From Drosophila persimilis (Eukaryota; Arthropoda; Insecta; Diptera; Drosophilidae), in assembly GCF_003286085.1 (NCBI RefSeq), contig NW_020825353.1, positions 744,001-808,000 on the forward strand: a DNA stretch of 64,000 nt, given 5' to 3'. Shown piece by piece: positions 26,263-39,150 of this stretch. The notes beneath the pieces are model-generated. The model saw only the letters and a program-made list of their open reading frames with translations, did no database searches and was not told the DNA's origin. The first letter of the stretch is position 1; each line of letters opens with the position of its first letter. Made by a program: the position numbers and the translations under genes.

Positions 26263-26940
26263 TCTTTAGGTAAAGCCAGCTTTTGGAAACAAATTAAACA
26301 TCAAATAAAAAGCCATGCATTTATCTTTACAATCCCTAAACCCGAATGGAGTTCAAAGCTGCAGCGATGAAGGTTTTCGAATTTTTAGGAAAATACTTTG
26401 GGGCTCGTATAATTTCCAACAGTTTGTTTTGTCGCACTGTGTAATGGTACCCCTAGATCTCAGAAACCAAATTCAAGGCGGCTCTTGTTTTTTGTAGCCC
26501 TCTCCCTAATCCCGACCAATTACTCATTGACTCATACCGCCAAACAAATGATTCATCATATGAGTACGTAGCCCTATCACACAGTTATATACTCGGTAAG
26601 GCCGCCGCCCCCCACCCACACACCATCCATCAATCGGCACTGGCATAATATTTTCCCCAACAATTAATTTCATTGATACACAAATTTCGTGGTTCACTTT
26701 TGGGGGTGGCACCACCTGCAGCGATGGGAAATGTGTTTTCATTGCAATTAGAAATTCTAGTTATTGCTATTTCGGAAAGGTCCCCCCCCGCCCCACCGCC
26801 GCACCGCCGCACCGCATGAGCTTAAGGAATGTTTTGTGTTGCGTTGTGCTGTGTTGTTCCAAACCATATTTTATGGCCCCGAAACGAGCGATTGTTTACC
26901 TGCGAAAACAATTTGTTAAAAAGCCAAAGGAGGGGGCGCC

Positions 26941-26972
26941 CACTGTACAGTGTACTGTGTACAGTGTACACT
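26941..26972. repeat. Double palindrome of TGTACA words
   Basis: CACTGTACAGTG (26941-26952) is a perfect 12-bp palindrome. It is followed at once by TGTACAGTGTACA, a palindrome with a central mismatch. The block is an alternation of ACTGTAC and GTGTAC words. It could form a small hairpin or bind a dimeric factor; neither is shown by the sequence. Confidence 0.7.
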
Positions 26973-29900
26973 CGCGCTGTCCGATTCCCAACGGGGGCAG
27001 ACACTCAATTTGCCATTTTTATGAGGCGCTTGAACAGCCCGCAAGATATTTCATTTGCTGGATAAACAAGAGAGACATCATTGCGTGAAGAGGTATGGGC
27101 TTTGGGGTATGGGCTTTGGGGTATGGGGGGGAGGTACATACGAATCAGTGGAAGTGTCGGGGAATTGAGTTAAGAATCATCATCATCCAGGGGCTGCTGC
27201 TGGTGCTGCTTCTGCTGCTAGTGGGAAGTGCACTCTCCATCATGTCTCCCCGTCAGACCCTCAGCGATGATGTTTGCCCTCTGATGGGACGAACACTCAT
27301 TTGTTTGTAGTTTTTTCCCATTTGTTAATCGTAATGATTTGTGCAAATGTCGTTAAATGCCATTTGACATTTGTCAGATGTGAAGTGACCTCAATGAGAG
27401 AGAATCAACCCCACCCCACACCCACACCCACATCCCATTCTTAATATGGAAGGGAAATTCCGTTGTGGAAAGGAAACGCCTGATTGAAACTGATGATGAG
27501 GCCACCAACACTCATTCATACTCACTTCCTTTCACTCATCCTTCCGCTCAATCTCTTGCCAGCTGCCAAGTGAGCCATCAGTTGATTCGTTTTTTGTGTG
27601 TGTGTGTGTGTGTGTGTCTGTGTGATGTGTTATTTAATTAAAATTATAAAATTATAAACAATAACTGTGGGTGTCTGTCTGTTAACTGTCTGCTGAATGG
27701 TGGAGTGTTTGCTTTGGGGCTTTCAATTTCGCTCTTACTGCCCTTAACTCTCCTGTGTGTGTGTGTCATTGAAAGCTGCTTTTTTCAATGAAAATTAATT
27801 TGAAAATGGTTGTCAAATGGGGTTTGTGGAGCATTTTTACAACAATTTTCATGGAAATACTGACGATTGATTGATTGAAAATCAGATAGTATTTTCGTAC
27901 AACTTTAAAATTCAATTTTTGTACACAAGAAACGTTATTTAATTATACAGAAGTTTTCATATTGTAATAAACTATAATAATGGTTATAAATTGTGGTTTA
28001 TATATTAAATATACATACATATGTACTGATAAATGTAGAAGACATATGTATATACACCATAATTTACTGCTCCCCCCCTCCCCCAGAATGTGGCACCTAA
28101 CCACAGGACTATTTTATGGATTCCTCATGTATCTCCTGTATCCATCGTACAGTGCATGCCAAAAGTCGTTTAACCAATTTTCAGCACTTGGTTTACCATC
28201 AACTTTTTTCTCACTCTTTTTTTGTTTGTTTGTTATTTTCCAGCATTTTCCACTGATTAATTAATAACAATAAAAATGGATGAAGCTGAAAAAAAAAAAC
28301 GTTAATGATTAAATACAAGGGACACAGCAACAACAAAAACTGCAACAATTACAACAATTTTGTGCGGCAACAAAAAGATGTGCTTTGTTGTTGCTTTTGA
28401 TTTATAGTGGGAAATGCAGAAAAGCGTAGCATACTTTTGGGCGGCGCTCGGATATGGGCTGTGGATGTGGATGGCTATGCTGTTGCAGCTGCAGGAAAGC
28501 GATAAATCAGCAAATGGCAAAAGTGGGCGACAATGGCAGTCACCATGGTGCTGCTGCAAATTTTTTTTCCCGATGATTTTATTGGATGTTGCAAAAAATG
28601 CAATGAAGCGACCAGCAGCACAGCACCAGAAGCAGAACACGGCAACGGCGACAAAACGACGAAGCGAAGCGGCAAACAAAGCTGACAGCAGGCGCACCGA
28701 ACAAAAATTTGCATCTCACACAAACATGGACATCAGGAGCAGCAGCAGCAGGAAACATACGGCGTACACAGATACACACACACACACACACACACACACC
28801 AACAGACACACAAACACCCACTGTAAGAGGGACACACACACAAAATGTTAATGCAAATAAATTGCCTGCTGACTTTATTTAAATTTCCCATAAGACACAC
28901 ATGAACGAAGAGGAGGCGTTAGAGAAACAGATGGAAAGAGCAGAAAGAGGCTGGCAAAGAGAGGGTGGAGAGTGCTGAATGAGAGAGTGCTGAAAGGAGC
29001 CTCCTTCTAAGCAGAAGAACCCAAGACCCAGCGTGTTGGAGTACCTTTCTCCTGCCCATCCCTCATTCGCATCCACCACAGGCCATGTGTTGCCTGTGGC
29101 AGCTTTTTGTAATTTTAATTATGATTTTAATTTGTGTTGAAATATTTACATAATCACTGACTGACAACACACACACTCCTGCCAGGACTCCAGAAGGACT
29201 AGAACTTTGGGGCCGCAGAACATCTGCTCTGGGCGCAGGCAGCAGCAGCGGCAAGGAGCAGCAGCAGATTTTTGTATCAAACTTTAATGAAAATTTATAA
29301 GGTCTGCATAAATGATTAAATAAGCATGCGGTGGGCTGCATGTGCGCTGCGCTGCGACGCTCCTGTCTGTTACTTTGCCCAACTTCTCCCTTAATTGGCA
29401 GAGTTTTGGTGGTTTTTAAGAAGCAATAAAAGATTTCATTGCTGAACGACTAGGTGGGCAATATAGCAGATTTAAGTTAAATCATTTAACTACCAACACG
29501 ACCATATACATACATAATATACATATAAAATTAAGAAGCATGCAGAGATAACCGTATAAACAGTACCTTTTTATGATTGCCTTTTCCCAGCAAACGATTC
29601 CAATAAGAGCCCACATATTGGGTATAACAATATAAGGTGAGGCATTGGAGTCGGAACACTCCCACGATGCTCGCACATTTCGGTTAAATTTGTGATCACA
29701 AAGCAAACGAGAGAGAGAGAGAGAGATCAAGCCTCAGCGTGACACAGTTGCATGGAGAGCGCTCGCTCATTCCTTGTGGCTTTTATTCCTCTCTGCGCTA
29801 ATTACATTACATGCTGGAGTGGGAAAGGGACAAAACTATCTGCCTTTTTTCATATTTCAGCACACGCACACACGAAAATAAAGTGAGACACAGGCGCTCC

Positions 29901-30099
29901 GCACATTTTCGCGTACCAAAAATTGTTAAATCGTTAAAATAATATGCTTATTATACACTTATGCATTTTACTGCAGTTGCACATATTTCCGGACCTTTTT
30001 TTTTGCTTGCCGGACCGCCCCCACGCACTTTTTCTTACGCTTGAAAAGTTTTTGGTTATTTTTATTATTATATACCAGCACCATACACCACACATTTTT

Positions 30100-30670
30100 C
30101 GCGATACTTTTCGGGTATAATTTTCAACATTTTCCCGTTTTTCACAACCCGAAACGCGAAGGGAACGCATGCTTGGGCTGGTTGGAAAAAATTAAGCAGC
30201 TGAGAGAGTGGTAGAGATGGATTAGTGCTCGGCCATTCGATGCTCTCCTCTCCTTTTGCTCCTCTTCCTTCTTCTCCCTTTCACGCTGCAAAAGAAGAGT
30301 GAACGTGACCACGCGACCAAACCAAACGAAAAATTGCCGCTGCGTTTAGAAAATATTAATGCATGGATTACGGTAAATATTTCCTATATGTGTATATACA
30401 TATATGTATGTATTCCCCCGCGGACCTAGTACATATGTATTTCTCTCTCACCATCGTTTGCTGCCCTTTCCACTGCTCTCTCGCCTACTGCAAAAGTAGA
30501 TCGAAATTTGTGGGTGTGTATGTGTGGAGTGAAGGGGTGCGAGTGAGAGGTTTAAAGTGCTGTGTGATCTTTCCTTCTCTTACTGACTGCACGCTAATCG
30601 GAAATCGGCGTTCGTTTTTGCGCTACTCTAAAGACAAGATCGGACTTGTCTGCTACTGCAAAGAAACGAG
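30100..30670 (+). repeat. Diverged unknown element, copy 1
   Basis: Collinear with about 35950-36330. Shared words in order: ATTTTC..CATTTTCCCG(T/C)TTTTCAC, an ACATATG word, a CTCTC-rich tract with GCTCTCTCGC, TACTGCAAAAG(T/A)AGA, a GTGTGTATGTGTGGA region, and GTGAGAGGTTTAAAGTG. Both copies are non-coding. The alignment is by eye with gaps, so the boundaries and the family are uncertain. Confidence 0.4.
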
Positions 30671-33600
30671 GAAGCACATTGATAACTTTGAGTCGTTTCT
30701 GCTGCTTTTCTCCCCTCTCCAACTGGCAAGAGTTCTAATTACTGGGTATCTTTTTAGCCCCAACTATAGGTCTCTTATTGGCTAAGAATGCACTTGTGTT
30801 GGCCGCCGGCTGCCCTTCAATTTGAACTCTCGCCTGGTTAGGTCGAAATATCCTAATTAGTCGCCAAAATATACAGAAACCACGCGAAAGTTGAAGGCCC
30901 TCCAACAGTTGGCGTCTGTTTTAATTGCACTTTCAAAGGATATCTGAAAGAGTGTATGCGTAGATACATATATTTCTAATTAGAAGTGAAACTGCGGCCT
31001 GGTCTTAGCCCGCTTCTGTTTTTCTTTTTTTTCGCAATTATCTGAGCCAAAGGCAAACTTGAAGTGGAGGAATGTGGAGAGGAGCTTGACTATCTCCGCT
31101 AGTCCGGGAGATGCAATCGCTTTCACTTTGGCAAAAGATCAAAGGCAAACGACAAACATATGCCAAACAATGGCGCGGCCTCATGGATACTTCCCTTCCC
31201 CGGACTCCCATCCAAAAACAACGCTTAAAATGCAACTCGAAGCGAGTCGCGGCATAACAACAATAACGAATGGCAGCGGGGAGGGACAGGCACGGGCACA
31301 GGCACAGGCACAGGCACAGGGCTCCCAAAGCGACTCAAACTCCATTGCAACTTCAGGTGAAAGCTAAACGCAAAAAAAAAATGTGGCAAGGAAAGGGAGT
31401 GAGAGATATGCGAGAGGGGTAGCAAATAAGTGAATGAAAAAATATTTATGAATGGAATGTAACTACCGCTGGCAGATAAAAGCCCAGGCCCAGGCCCAGG
31501 CCCAGGCCCAGGACGAGGCACAGGCCCAGGACGAAGGCTACAGGCCATAAATACAGGTAGTCGCATACTGAATAGCTTCGTAAACGATGCCAAGTGAGGT
31601 TGCAAGTGGATCTGGGAGCTCGGGTTGGGTGGGTTGGTGTGGCAGTGGGTGTGGGTGTGGGTGTGGGGGGCCTGAGATCCACTCCTAAGTGAATTGCCAT
31701 ACACAATCCACACACCACACCGCACCACACACGTCACACACACGACTGCCTGACAAAGGGGGCTCCTGCCGCTCTATTGCAATTGTGCATTGTGTATAGT
31801 TTTGCCAAGTCCTGGTCCTGGTCGTGGTCGTGGTCGTGGTCGTGGTCCTGGATATACTCGTAGCCTAGCGGCAGCTCCAAAGCCTTATGATTTATGACAT
31901 GGAAGTTTTGAAGTTTGATTTTTTTTGTTTTTGAAACTAAAGTTTTCTCGTCGATGACTGAACGGGTACAGTTGCCACGAAAAAAACCACGATTACGAAA
32001 GGAAAATACAAATGTGTTAATTGTTGGAAAAATATTATTATTTCTACAAAAAGAAAGGCAGAATTGTATTCCCTTTTCTACATAAATACCTGATTTTGTT
32101 CCAATTCTGGGCAATTAATGATCTCCACAAGCTTTTTTCATCGGAATAGCCCTGTCTATCTAGGGGATAAGAAAGAATGGGGGGTTCTACTACTAGAAAT
32201 CTTCGAAAATGTAGATCCATCCTCAAAAAAGGTTGTTTTTTTTGGAAATGTGACAAATGCATGCCACAAACACACACGCCACCAAGTGAAGATGCAACTG
32301 CAACAGAAGAGGCTCGGCGCGGCTTGGGTTGGCCAGAGGGTTGTTGGAATGTGCCAAGGACCAAACGAGCGCCACAATCTGCGGCAGAAATGCACTTTTC
32401 AAAAGACACAAAAAGAGAGCTGGAGAAAGGAGTTGTTGTCATGGGAGTCGTGCAGGACCTGGAGCTGGAGCAGGAGCAGGAGCCCGAGCTGGAGCTGGAG
32501 CCAAAGGCTTGCCAGAGAGATGCAATCTCAAGTGGTTATCTCTCTCTGTAGCCCTTTTGGACCTGTGGGGACGACATGGGGACCCAAAGTCAACATCAAA
32601 GTTCACGCCGACAAAGCGTTGAGAGTAAATGTTTAATGAGCGAAGCGAAGCGGACGTGCGAGGGGGGGGCGGAGAGAGAGAGAGGAATGTAGTTTGTTAA
32701 GCGAAAAGCAGTAAAGGAGTAAAGCAGCCGAGGCAGGATCAGGACACACAGCGACTCCTTCAAGTCCGGGCGCAAGCCAATTAAAACAAAAGCCAAAAAA
32801 CAAATGCACTTCAAGGGGGGCAGGAGGCGTGGTATGCCTTGCAGCCGGCGGAGTGTAGGTGGAGACCCGTTTGACAGTGTCAAAGGCGCGCACCCGGGAG
32901 CCCCCCACCCAGCCCCCACCCCCCGTAGAGAGCGAGAGAGCCTACCACGTGAAGTGTTTGGCAACATTGTTGGACCTTCCAGGACCCAGAGAGAGCACGC
33001 ACTCCAAGCAACAGTTCTTCTTTGAAGTCAAAAGGTTTTTTGCCCATGCTGCAAGCAGCAGCAGTAGAACTGGAGGCTCAGTAAATTAGCTACACTTCAA
33101 GCCCAACCCCAACCCCAACCCCAACCCCAAGAGCAACCCCAACCCCAACCAGCCGCAGCGGGGGTGGTGGCAATATTGCATCGAAATCGGTGGTGTGGCA
33201 GGCGACATGGAATACGTATGAAAAGCTAATCAGGAAGGTGTGAAATGGGAAAGACGAAAAGAGATTGGAGTTTCTTATATTAAATGAAAGGTTGCAGGAT
33301 GTTTCAGATGGAGATTTGCTTGAGGTCAATGCTATTAGGTGGACTTAAAGACATGTCTTGAGAGGGGAAATTGTTAAGCTTCTAAGCAATAAATGTAGAT
33401 CCCTACTTCCCTACTACTCCTTAGACCAATCATCATAGAACAAGTATTACTCCCTCTCTTTTAACTGCAGAAAGTGCTCTCCTTCGAAGAACAATTCTAT
33501 ACAAATCTATACCCATTAGCACTCTCTTCTTCTGACACCACTCGTGCACTATAGTGGCACTATCGTGATCCCCAATTCCGCGGGCATACACACATATATT

Positions 33601-33872
33601 TTCCTCACAATTTTCCTGGCTTTTAATTATGCTCAGCTGACAGCAGCAGCAGCAACAGCAACAGCCATGACAATGTAGTGGCTGCTGGCAGGAAGGAGGA
33701 GCAGAGCAGCAGGACAAAGCGTAGGATTAGGCTGGATGGCAGAAGGCGGGAGGCAGGGGGCAGGGGGCAGGAGCTTTAGGCCCCACTGGCGCCAGGCGAT
33801 ATGTGTGACAGCCATTTAATTTGATTTATGGCAAGTGAATAGCCTTGATTAGGACGCGCTCAGCTACAATGG

Positions 33873-33903
<31 letters not shown>

Positions 33904-35949
33904 GGCCGCGGGTCAGGATGTGTGTGGATGAATTTAACTCAATTTCACATAAATCAAAAATGTAGCCAACCCAAAAAGCAGCCCCTACTCATCCCCCTCA
34001 TCCTACCGCCATCCAATGGGATGCCATTCGTTCGTACGGTCTCCGTTCCCTGTGCACCTTGGCGCTAATCGCATTTCAATTGTTGAAACGAATTGAATGA
34101 AGTGTTGAAGTTCTAGCACACACATACACACACACACACACACACACGCATACATATATGTACACATGTGTGTGTATGGGATAGATATAGATTTCCCCGA
34201 TGAGCGGACAAGTTCATAAAAGTAAATCCAAAGGCAGGGCAGGCAACAATAAGCGAATTTAGGTGTCAAACAGCAGGTGGCAATGGCAGCCAACGGAAGT
34301 GCCTGACAGTCGTTCGATTGCGGGTTTGGGGTCGGTCTATGGGGACTGCTCCAGAGACAGATGATATCTTAAACATCCCGCAAGCACACGCACACACACA
34401 CCCACACCCACTTACACAATCACACATGAATACACAGCCAGGCAGCCGTCCCAAAATGTTATCAGAAACGAAAGCAGAGAAAAAAAAAATAGGAACCAGA
34501 ACTGTTGTACAATTTTTGACATGGGTTTTCCCCCTTACAAACAAAAGGGACCCCCCACACAGACATGAGGGGGGGGGGGGGGATTTTTGGGGTGTTGTAT
34601 AGATAGGTATATGTATATAGAACCTTCTTTCGATATCATTTTGGACACTGCCCGGCCCCGGCCCTGGTCCTGGCTTTGGCAAACCGCAAGAACATCAACT
34701 GATGGCAGATAAATTAAATTTTGCGGTTCTAAATGGGCAATCAATGAGGCGTTCCACAGTCGATACGGGGTATGGGACACAATACATCGAAGGCTGCGAT
34801 ACGAGCGAAGCTCTATCGGAAAACTATGTAGGAATAAAATTTAAAAATTGAACAAAACAAGAGCCAATAAGTTGACCTCCGCCATTGGCAGCCTCAGACT
34901 TTCGGGACAGACCAGGAACGCCCCTCGCAGACGCAAAAAAACGAAATGAAACGAATCGAAAGGAAAGGAAAGGAATCCAAAAAGTTGTTAGTGAAACTTT
35001 TGCCAAACGACTACCAATATTGACTCACCGTGAAGGAGTTTCCTCCTTTTGCACACACCACACCCCCTCCCTTTTGGGATGATTCAAGTGGTGGTGTGGG
35101 TGTGAGTGGGTGTGAGTGTGAGTGCGTGTACAGTTGACACCTTGAAGCTGTGAAGCACCAAAGTTGTTGCTGCTGTCTGGCTGTCTGGCAGTCTGGCTCT
35201 GTGTTTATTGGTATTTATTCGACTGCCGGAATGCCTAATCAAACAGTCGACAGTCGGGCACAGGTACTTGAAGGGGCTGTGCTTGAGCATACAGAATACA
35301 ACTAATATTGGAAACGAAGGCAGGTCGCCGTTTTACCCGAGGATAAGCAGGGGGAAAGGTGCAAATAAAGGGCTAACCTGGGTAAGGGATCGGCTTCCCT
35401 TGGCAGATAGAGGTTAAATAAACCTTCTTCTTAAACAGATACATTTAATTCTTTAATCCGAATACAGCAAACCTTGAAAGACAGTGAAAGAAGCGAATAA
35501 ATCATAGTACAAACATTTCTAAGAGTAAAAGTTATATCAGTCTTACCACTCGTTACTCGTTACCATTCTTAATTCTCATCCTTAGTCCATGGCAAATGAA
35601 ATATCTCTCTTTTGTATCAAGGAGTTTTGGATCGTCGTCGTGGCCCCAGGGGGCTTACCCTCTAGTAAATAATAATAATGGTTATATTATATTGACTTTT
35701 AGTTGGAAACGATCATTTTGACCTGGTCATGCTAAAAAAGCCAAGGCTACGGATACAACTGGCAGCCCACGTACTCTCACCTGCTCCGAAAAATATGAAC
35801 CATTTCGTACGACGACTTCAAAAGGTACGAGACGACACAAACGTAACGAGAGTCTCGTTACGAGACCAAGCAATCGATTGTACAAACAACCACTGATGCC
35901 CTGCTTTTCACACCTCCTGTGATCTTCTTTTCCAGCGCCAATTTCACCT

Positions 35950-36330
35950 TTTTTCCTCATTGTCCAGTTCCAATTTTCACAATTTTCCCGCTTTTCACGA
36001 TCCCAAAGCGGCAAAAGAAGGCGTAGCCGTGCACTCCAAACCGGGATTGGAAGCTGGAACTGAAAGAGAGCGATGCATGTAAAAAATACACGCTCATTCC
36101 AGGCTCTCCTGCTGCTGCTCTTACTTACATACATATACAACATACATATGCTCTCCCGCTGCTCTGTCTAATTGCTCTGCTCGCTTTCTGCTCCTCGTCT
36201 TTCTCCCACTCATACTGCCAAAGAAGAGAGTGCCTTGGAGAGAGGTTTGTGTGCAGAGAGGCTTAAAGTGGGCTCTTCTTCTCTTCCTGGTTGCTCGTTT
36301 TGTCTGATCTTCTCCGTCTCGAAGTGCAAA
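35950..36330 (+). repeat. Diverged unknown element, copy 2
   Basis: Partner of the 30.1-30.7 kb copy: CAATTTTCCCGCTTTTCACG, ACATACATATGCTCTC, TACTGCCAAAGAAGAGAGTG, GGTTTGTGTGCAGAGAGG and CTTAAAGTG in the same order. An inverted AACGAGAGTCTCGTT palindrome lies just upstream (about 35840-35856). Family unknown. Confidence 0.4.
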
Positions 36331-36903
36331 AACAATAGCAACTTCTTTTGTGAGTGCTCCTCGTATCCTCAGATCTTACTCCAGCGTGAGTTATTTATAT
36401 TGTTAAAGATCTTAGAAATCGTAGGAGTAAGAACGGGGTACCGCTTGAAAGATATACATATGTTATTAAAACTCATCAGAGAACATATTGGTGATGAGCT
36501 TCGTTTCTGTTCAAAATCTGTTCAAAATGCTTAAATAGAGTCATCCCAAAAAATCACTGCGTTCGCTTCGATTGCTAAATTTGAATAGTTATCTGCTTAA
36601 TATGATATCTTGAATATTTCCAAAAATTTACTCATTATCGCTTAAGCGATTCTTAAAACATGTATACCAAACAAGTATTATGTACCAAAGTCGATTATTA
36701 TATTATTCGTTTTAGCATTTAAACACCTCAATTAATCAATTAAAAAGATTTCTAAGATGCTCTAAATACATATTAGTTTTAATAAATCATTCGAGTGTGT
36801 TTAGAATTTACATTTAAGCTCCTTATGAAACACAATCTCTGTAGCTAAAGTATTTGTGGTTATATTTTTGTTTTAAGGGGGGTCAAAATCGAGTGTTAAA
36901 ATG

Positions 36904-37311
36904 CTAATCCTTCTGGATATTACGGATTTGAAAATGCTCCAAATTTTTTTGCGGCATGAGGCACATCTTCATATCGCTGGCCAAATGGAATGCCGCATTG
37001 AAGGCGGCCATGGGCGATACAGGAGCTGCCTTTTCGGCCGGCATCAGAAATTTGGCAGCCCCGGCGTACGTTTCCTTCTTTGGTCCGAGAGAGGAGGGTA
37101 TCGATGCCTTATCGACACGTTTGAGGCAATGTTTCTCGATCACAGACTTGCAGCAATCCTGTAGACTCATCACCGTCATTTTGGTGTCCTGTAAAAAATT
37201 ATATCTTAGAAACGCTTTTGAATGGTTGGTCCTTTAAAGACCCACCTGCTTTTTTGGACCCCCAATTTCGGCGGCTGTCTCAACGATTGAATGCACATTC
37301 ATCTTATCCAT
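36904..37311 (-). CDS. Unrecognised 116-aa protein, two exons
   Basis: Exon 1 is 37311-37246 (22 codons, begins MDKMNVHSIVETAAEIGG) and exon 2 is 37188-36904 (94 codons and TAG). The intron of 57 bp has donor CAG|GTGGGT and acceptor TTTACAG|GAC in phase 0. The start is the first ATG after the promoter words. The product is small and basic with several cysteines and methionines (DCC, KHC, KMC) and a PKKQ/PKKE pair; I see no signal peptide, membrane segment or known domain. A fly housekeeping-type promoter (GGTCACACT and AACAGCTGAT) lies 110-145 bp upstream. The clean splice phase and the promoter support a real gene; its function is unknown. Confidence 0.7.
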
Positions 37312-37421
37312 GGTATTTGTTTAATGAAACTTTAAATTAAATACAAATAAATAATAATTATCAGAATGAGTGCAATTTCCATTGTCAGTCGTTTTATAGC
37401 CCATTTCTGACAGGCTCAGTA

Positions 37422-37456
37422 TGGTCACACTGTTCCTTTTTTAGGGAACAGCTGAT
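37422..37456. promoter_or_regulatory. Core promoter words: GGTCACACT and E-box
   Basis: TGGTCACACT at 37422-37431 matches the fly core-promoter element known as Ohler motif 1, and AACAGCTGAT at 37447-37456 matches motif 5 (AWCAGCTGWT). Both lie just upstream of the minus-strand 116-aa gene. The pairing is typical of TATA-less fly promoters. Confidence 0.65.
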
Positions 37457-39150
37457 CCGTGAATGTGCAAATCTCTTCTTGGCGGACTCGACTATTAACC
37501 CGCATACACGAGTGGGTCAGTGGCCTAACAGATCAACGTAAAAAAAAAGGTTCAAGGCAACTTTTACATGCAAAAAGCAGCACCATACAAATTCTATATC
37601 AAAGGGTTCGCTTCTTCCGAGCCTCAATCGGAGGAGCCATGCCGCAGGAGGAAATACACATATTTATTAATTAACCATTATATCCGTTGGACTGGACCGG
37701 ACTGCCTTCTGACTGATGACTGGGGATGATGCTGCTTCTGGGGAGGCTGTAGCCTGTAGCCTGTAGCCGACTGCTAGCCCATTGATGATAAATGGCTGTC
37801 TGAAGTGCAATTTGCATGCGAGTCGAACAAAAAGGCGAGCAGGAGCAGCCAGGGGGGGTATAGAAAATCAGCGGCCAGCATTGATGCCATTGAGAGGCGG
37901 ACACAAAACATCAGCGGACAAAAGGGGCAGTACGGGATGGCGGGCTGGCCAACCTGTCCGTTGATGAGCATCATTATGCCAAAGTGCGGAAAGGAAGCAC
38001 TGCCTGGGACATGACATGGCTGTCCGTCGGATCACCGGGCCCGGTCCCGGCCCTGAAGAGTTGACAATTATGACAGGCGCTGGGCAGACAGTCGACATGC
38101 GCCGACTCTTCTCTTCTCTTCTGCTGATGCTGCTGCTGCTGATGATGTTTCTGTTGCTGGAATTAACGCCATTTTAATTGAATTTTAATATTTCACTCAC
38201 GACTCCACAGACGGAAGTGGCAGTGCGGCTGCTGGCTGATGGCTGCCACAAGGGCCACCTTCTGGGTGGGACAAAACCGCAAGTAAAATGCGAGGAGTAG
38301 GCAGACCAGCAATAACTGCCCAATGAAATAGCCATTATGGAAATCTGTTGCCACTTTTGGTCCCCACAATGGATAATGACGTATTAAATTTTCGGATCTG
38401 CACACGACACACGGAGCCACGGACACACGACACTAAAAACCCTCAATTGCCTGGCAAAATGTGTTTAATGAAGAGCTAAATAATTATATTATTCAACATA
38501 ATTATCCACATATGTATTTGCCTGTGTGTTGGTGTGTCCGATGACACGACAAGAATTTTCTGGCCACAGCAAATCTGAAAAATACTCGAAAACTACTTAC
38601 CCCAAAATATTTGCACGGTCCCGTGAGCAAAACTTGAACCAAATTGAACTTTTCACTCAATGAATATTCGGAAACTTCTGTAAAATAATTGACAACTTTT
38701 CTTCACACAAATTGTCGCAAAGCTGCCAGCCTTCTAAAACCAGAACGGTTTCGATCAAACTATCAGTAAGGGTATCGTTAATCAGTAACGAAAATAGTGT
38801 CTTATGACATTAGACTGGCTAACTCCCGCGCTCTAACTCCGGCTCATTTTCTCGGTGAGAGTGAGAGACATAAATGCTGGGAGCCTCTGCTTCTCTGCGG
38901 CCTAAATGATCGAATGTTACACTTTTCCGATCCAATTTTGCATCCTTTTGGAGGCCTGTCTGGAGGTTGGTCTCACGCTCTTCAATTCAAGCTTAGTGGC
39001 ACACGGCCATAACCTAACTGCCATCTATGTAGTGCTAGAAAATGTGAAAGCAGTGCTGATTCCGTGTGTTGGTAAACAAAAAATTTCTGCGCTCTCGATT
39101 TGTTTTATTCTGTGCCTTTCTTTGTTAATTTTGCTATTAAAACCACTAAA
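37457..39150. other. Intergenic region with one candidate exon
   Basis: Apart from the candidate minus-strand exon at 38201-38397 nothing is supported. A TGC/CTG-rich run (about 38125-38160) precedes it. The open frames at 37671-38098 on the minus strand lack a start with splice context and conflict with each other. Confidence 0.5.
38201..38397 (-). CDS. Candidate internal exon with a membrane segment (unrecognised gene)
   Basis: Bounded by acceptor GTGTGCAG|ATCC and a strong donor GTC|GTGAGTG. The frame through it has no stop and reads ENLIRHYPLWGPKVATDF, then NGYFIGQLLLVCLLLAFY, then LRFCPTQKVALVAAISQQ, ending HCHFRLWS. The middle is an 18-20 residue hydrophobic span followed by basic residues, as in a type of membrane anchor. 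No ATG lies in frame, so an upstream exon would be needed. A GGG|GTAAGTAG donor at 38600 follows an open stretch (SEYSLSEKFNLVQVLL), but joining the two does not keep a frame in any phase I tried. The exon may belong to a minus-strand gene with long introns reaching into the desert. It may also be chance. Confidence 0.35.

Larger units (their letters stand above)
26263..36900. other. Non-coding stretch with simple repeats
   Basis: No supported gene. It contains a palindromic block at 26941-26972, a GT run (about 27595-27618), a CA run (about 28773-28798), GGCACA (about 31286-31318) and CCAGGC (about 31486-31510) hexamer arrays, a GTGGTC array (about 31816-31850), a GAGCTG/GAGCAG array (about 32459-32505), a CAACCC array (about 33099-33150), a GA run (about 33872-33898), a CA run (about 34114-34147) and an interrupted G run (about 34569-34582). 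Two diverged copies of an unknown element lie near 30.1-30.7 and 35.9-36.4 kb. Positions 36530-36900 are plain AT-rich sequence. Confidence 0.6.
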
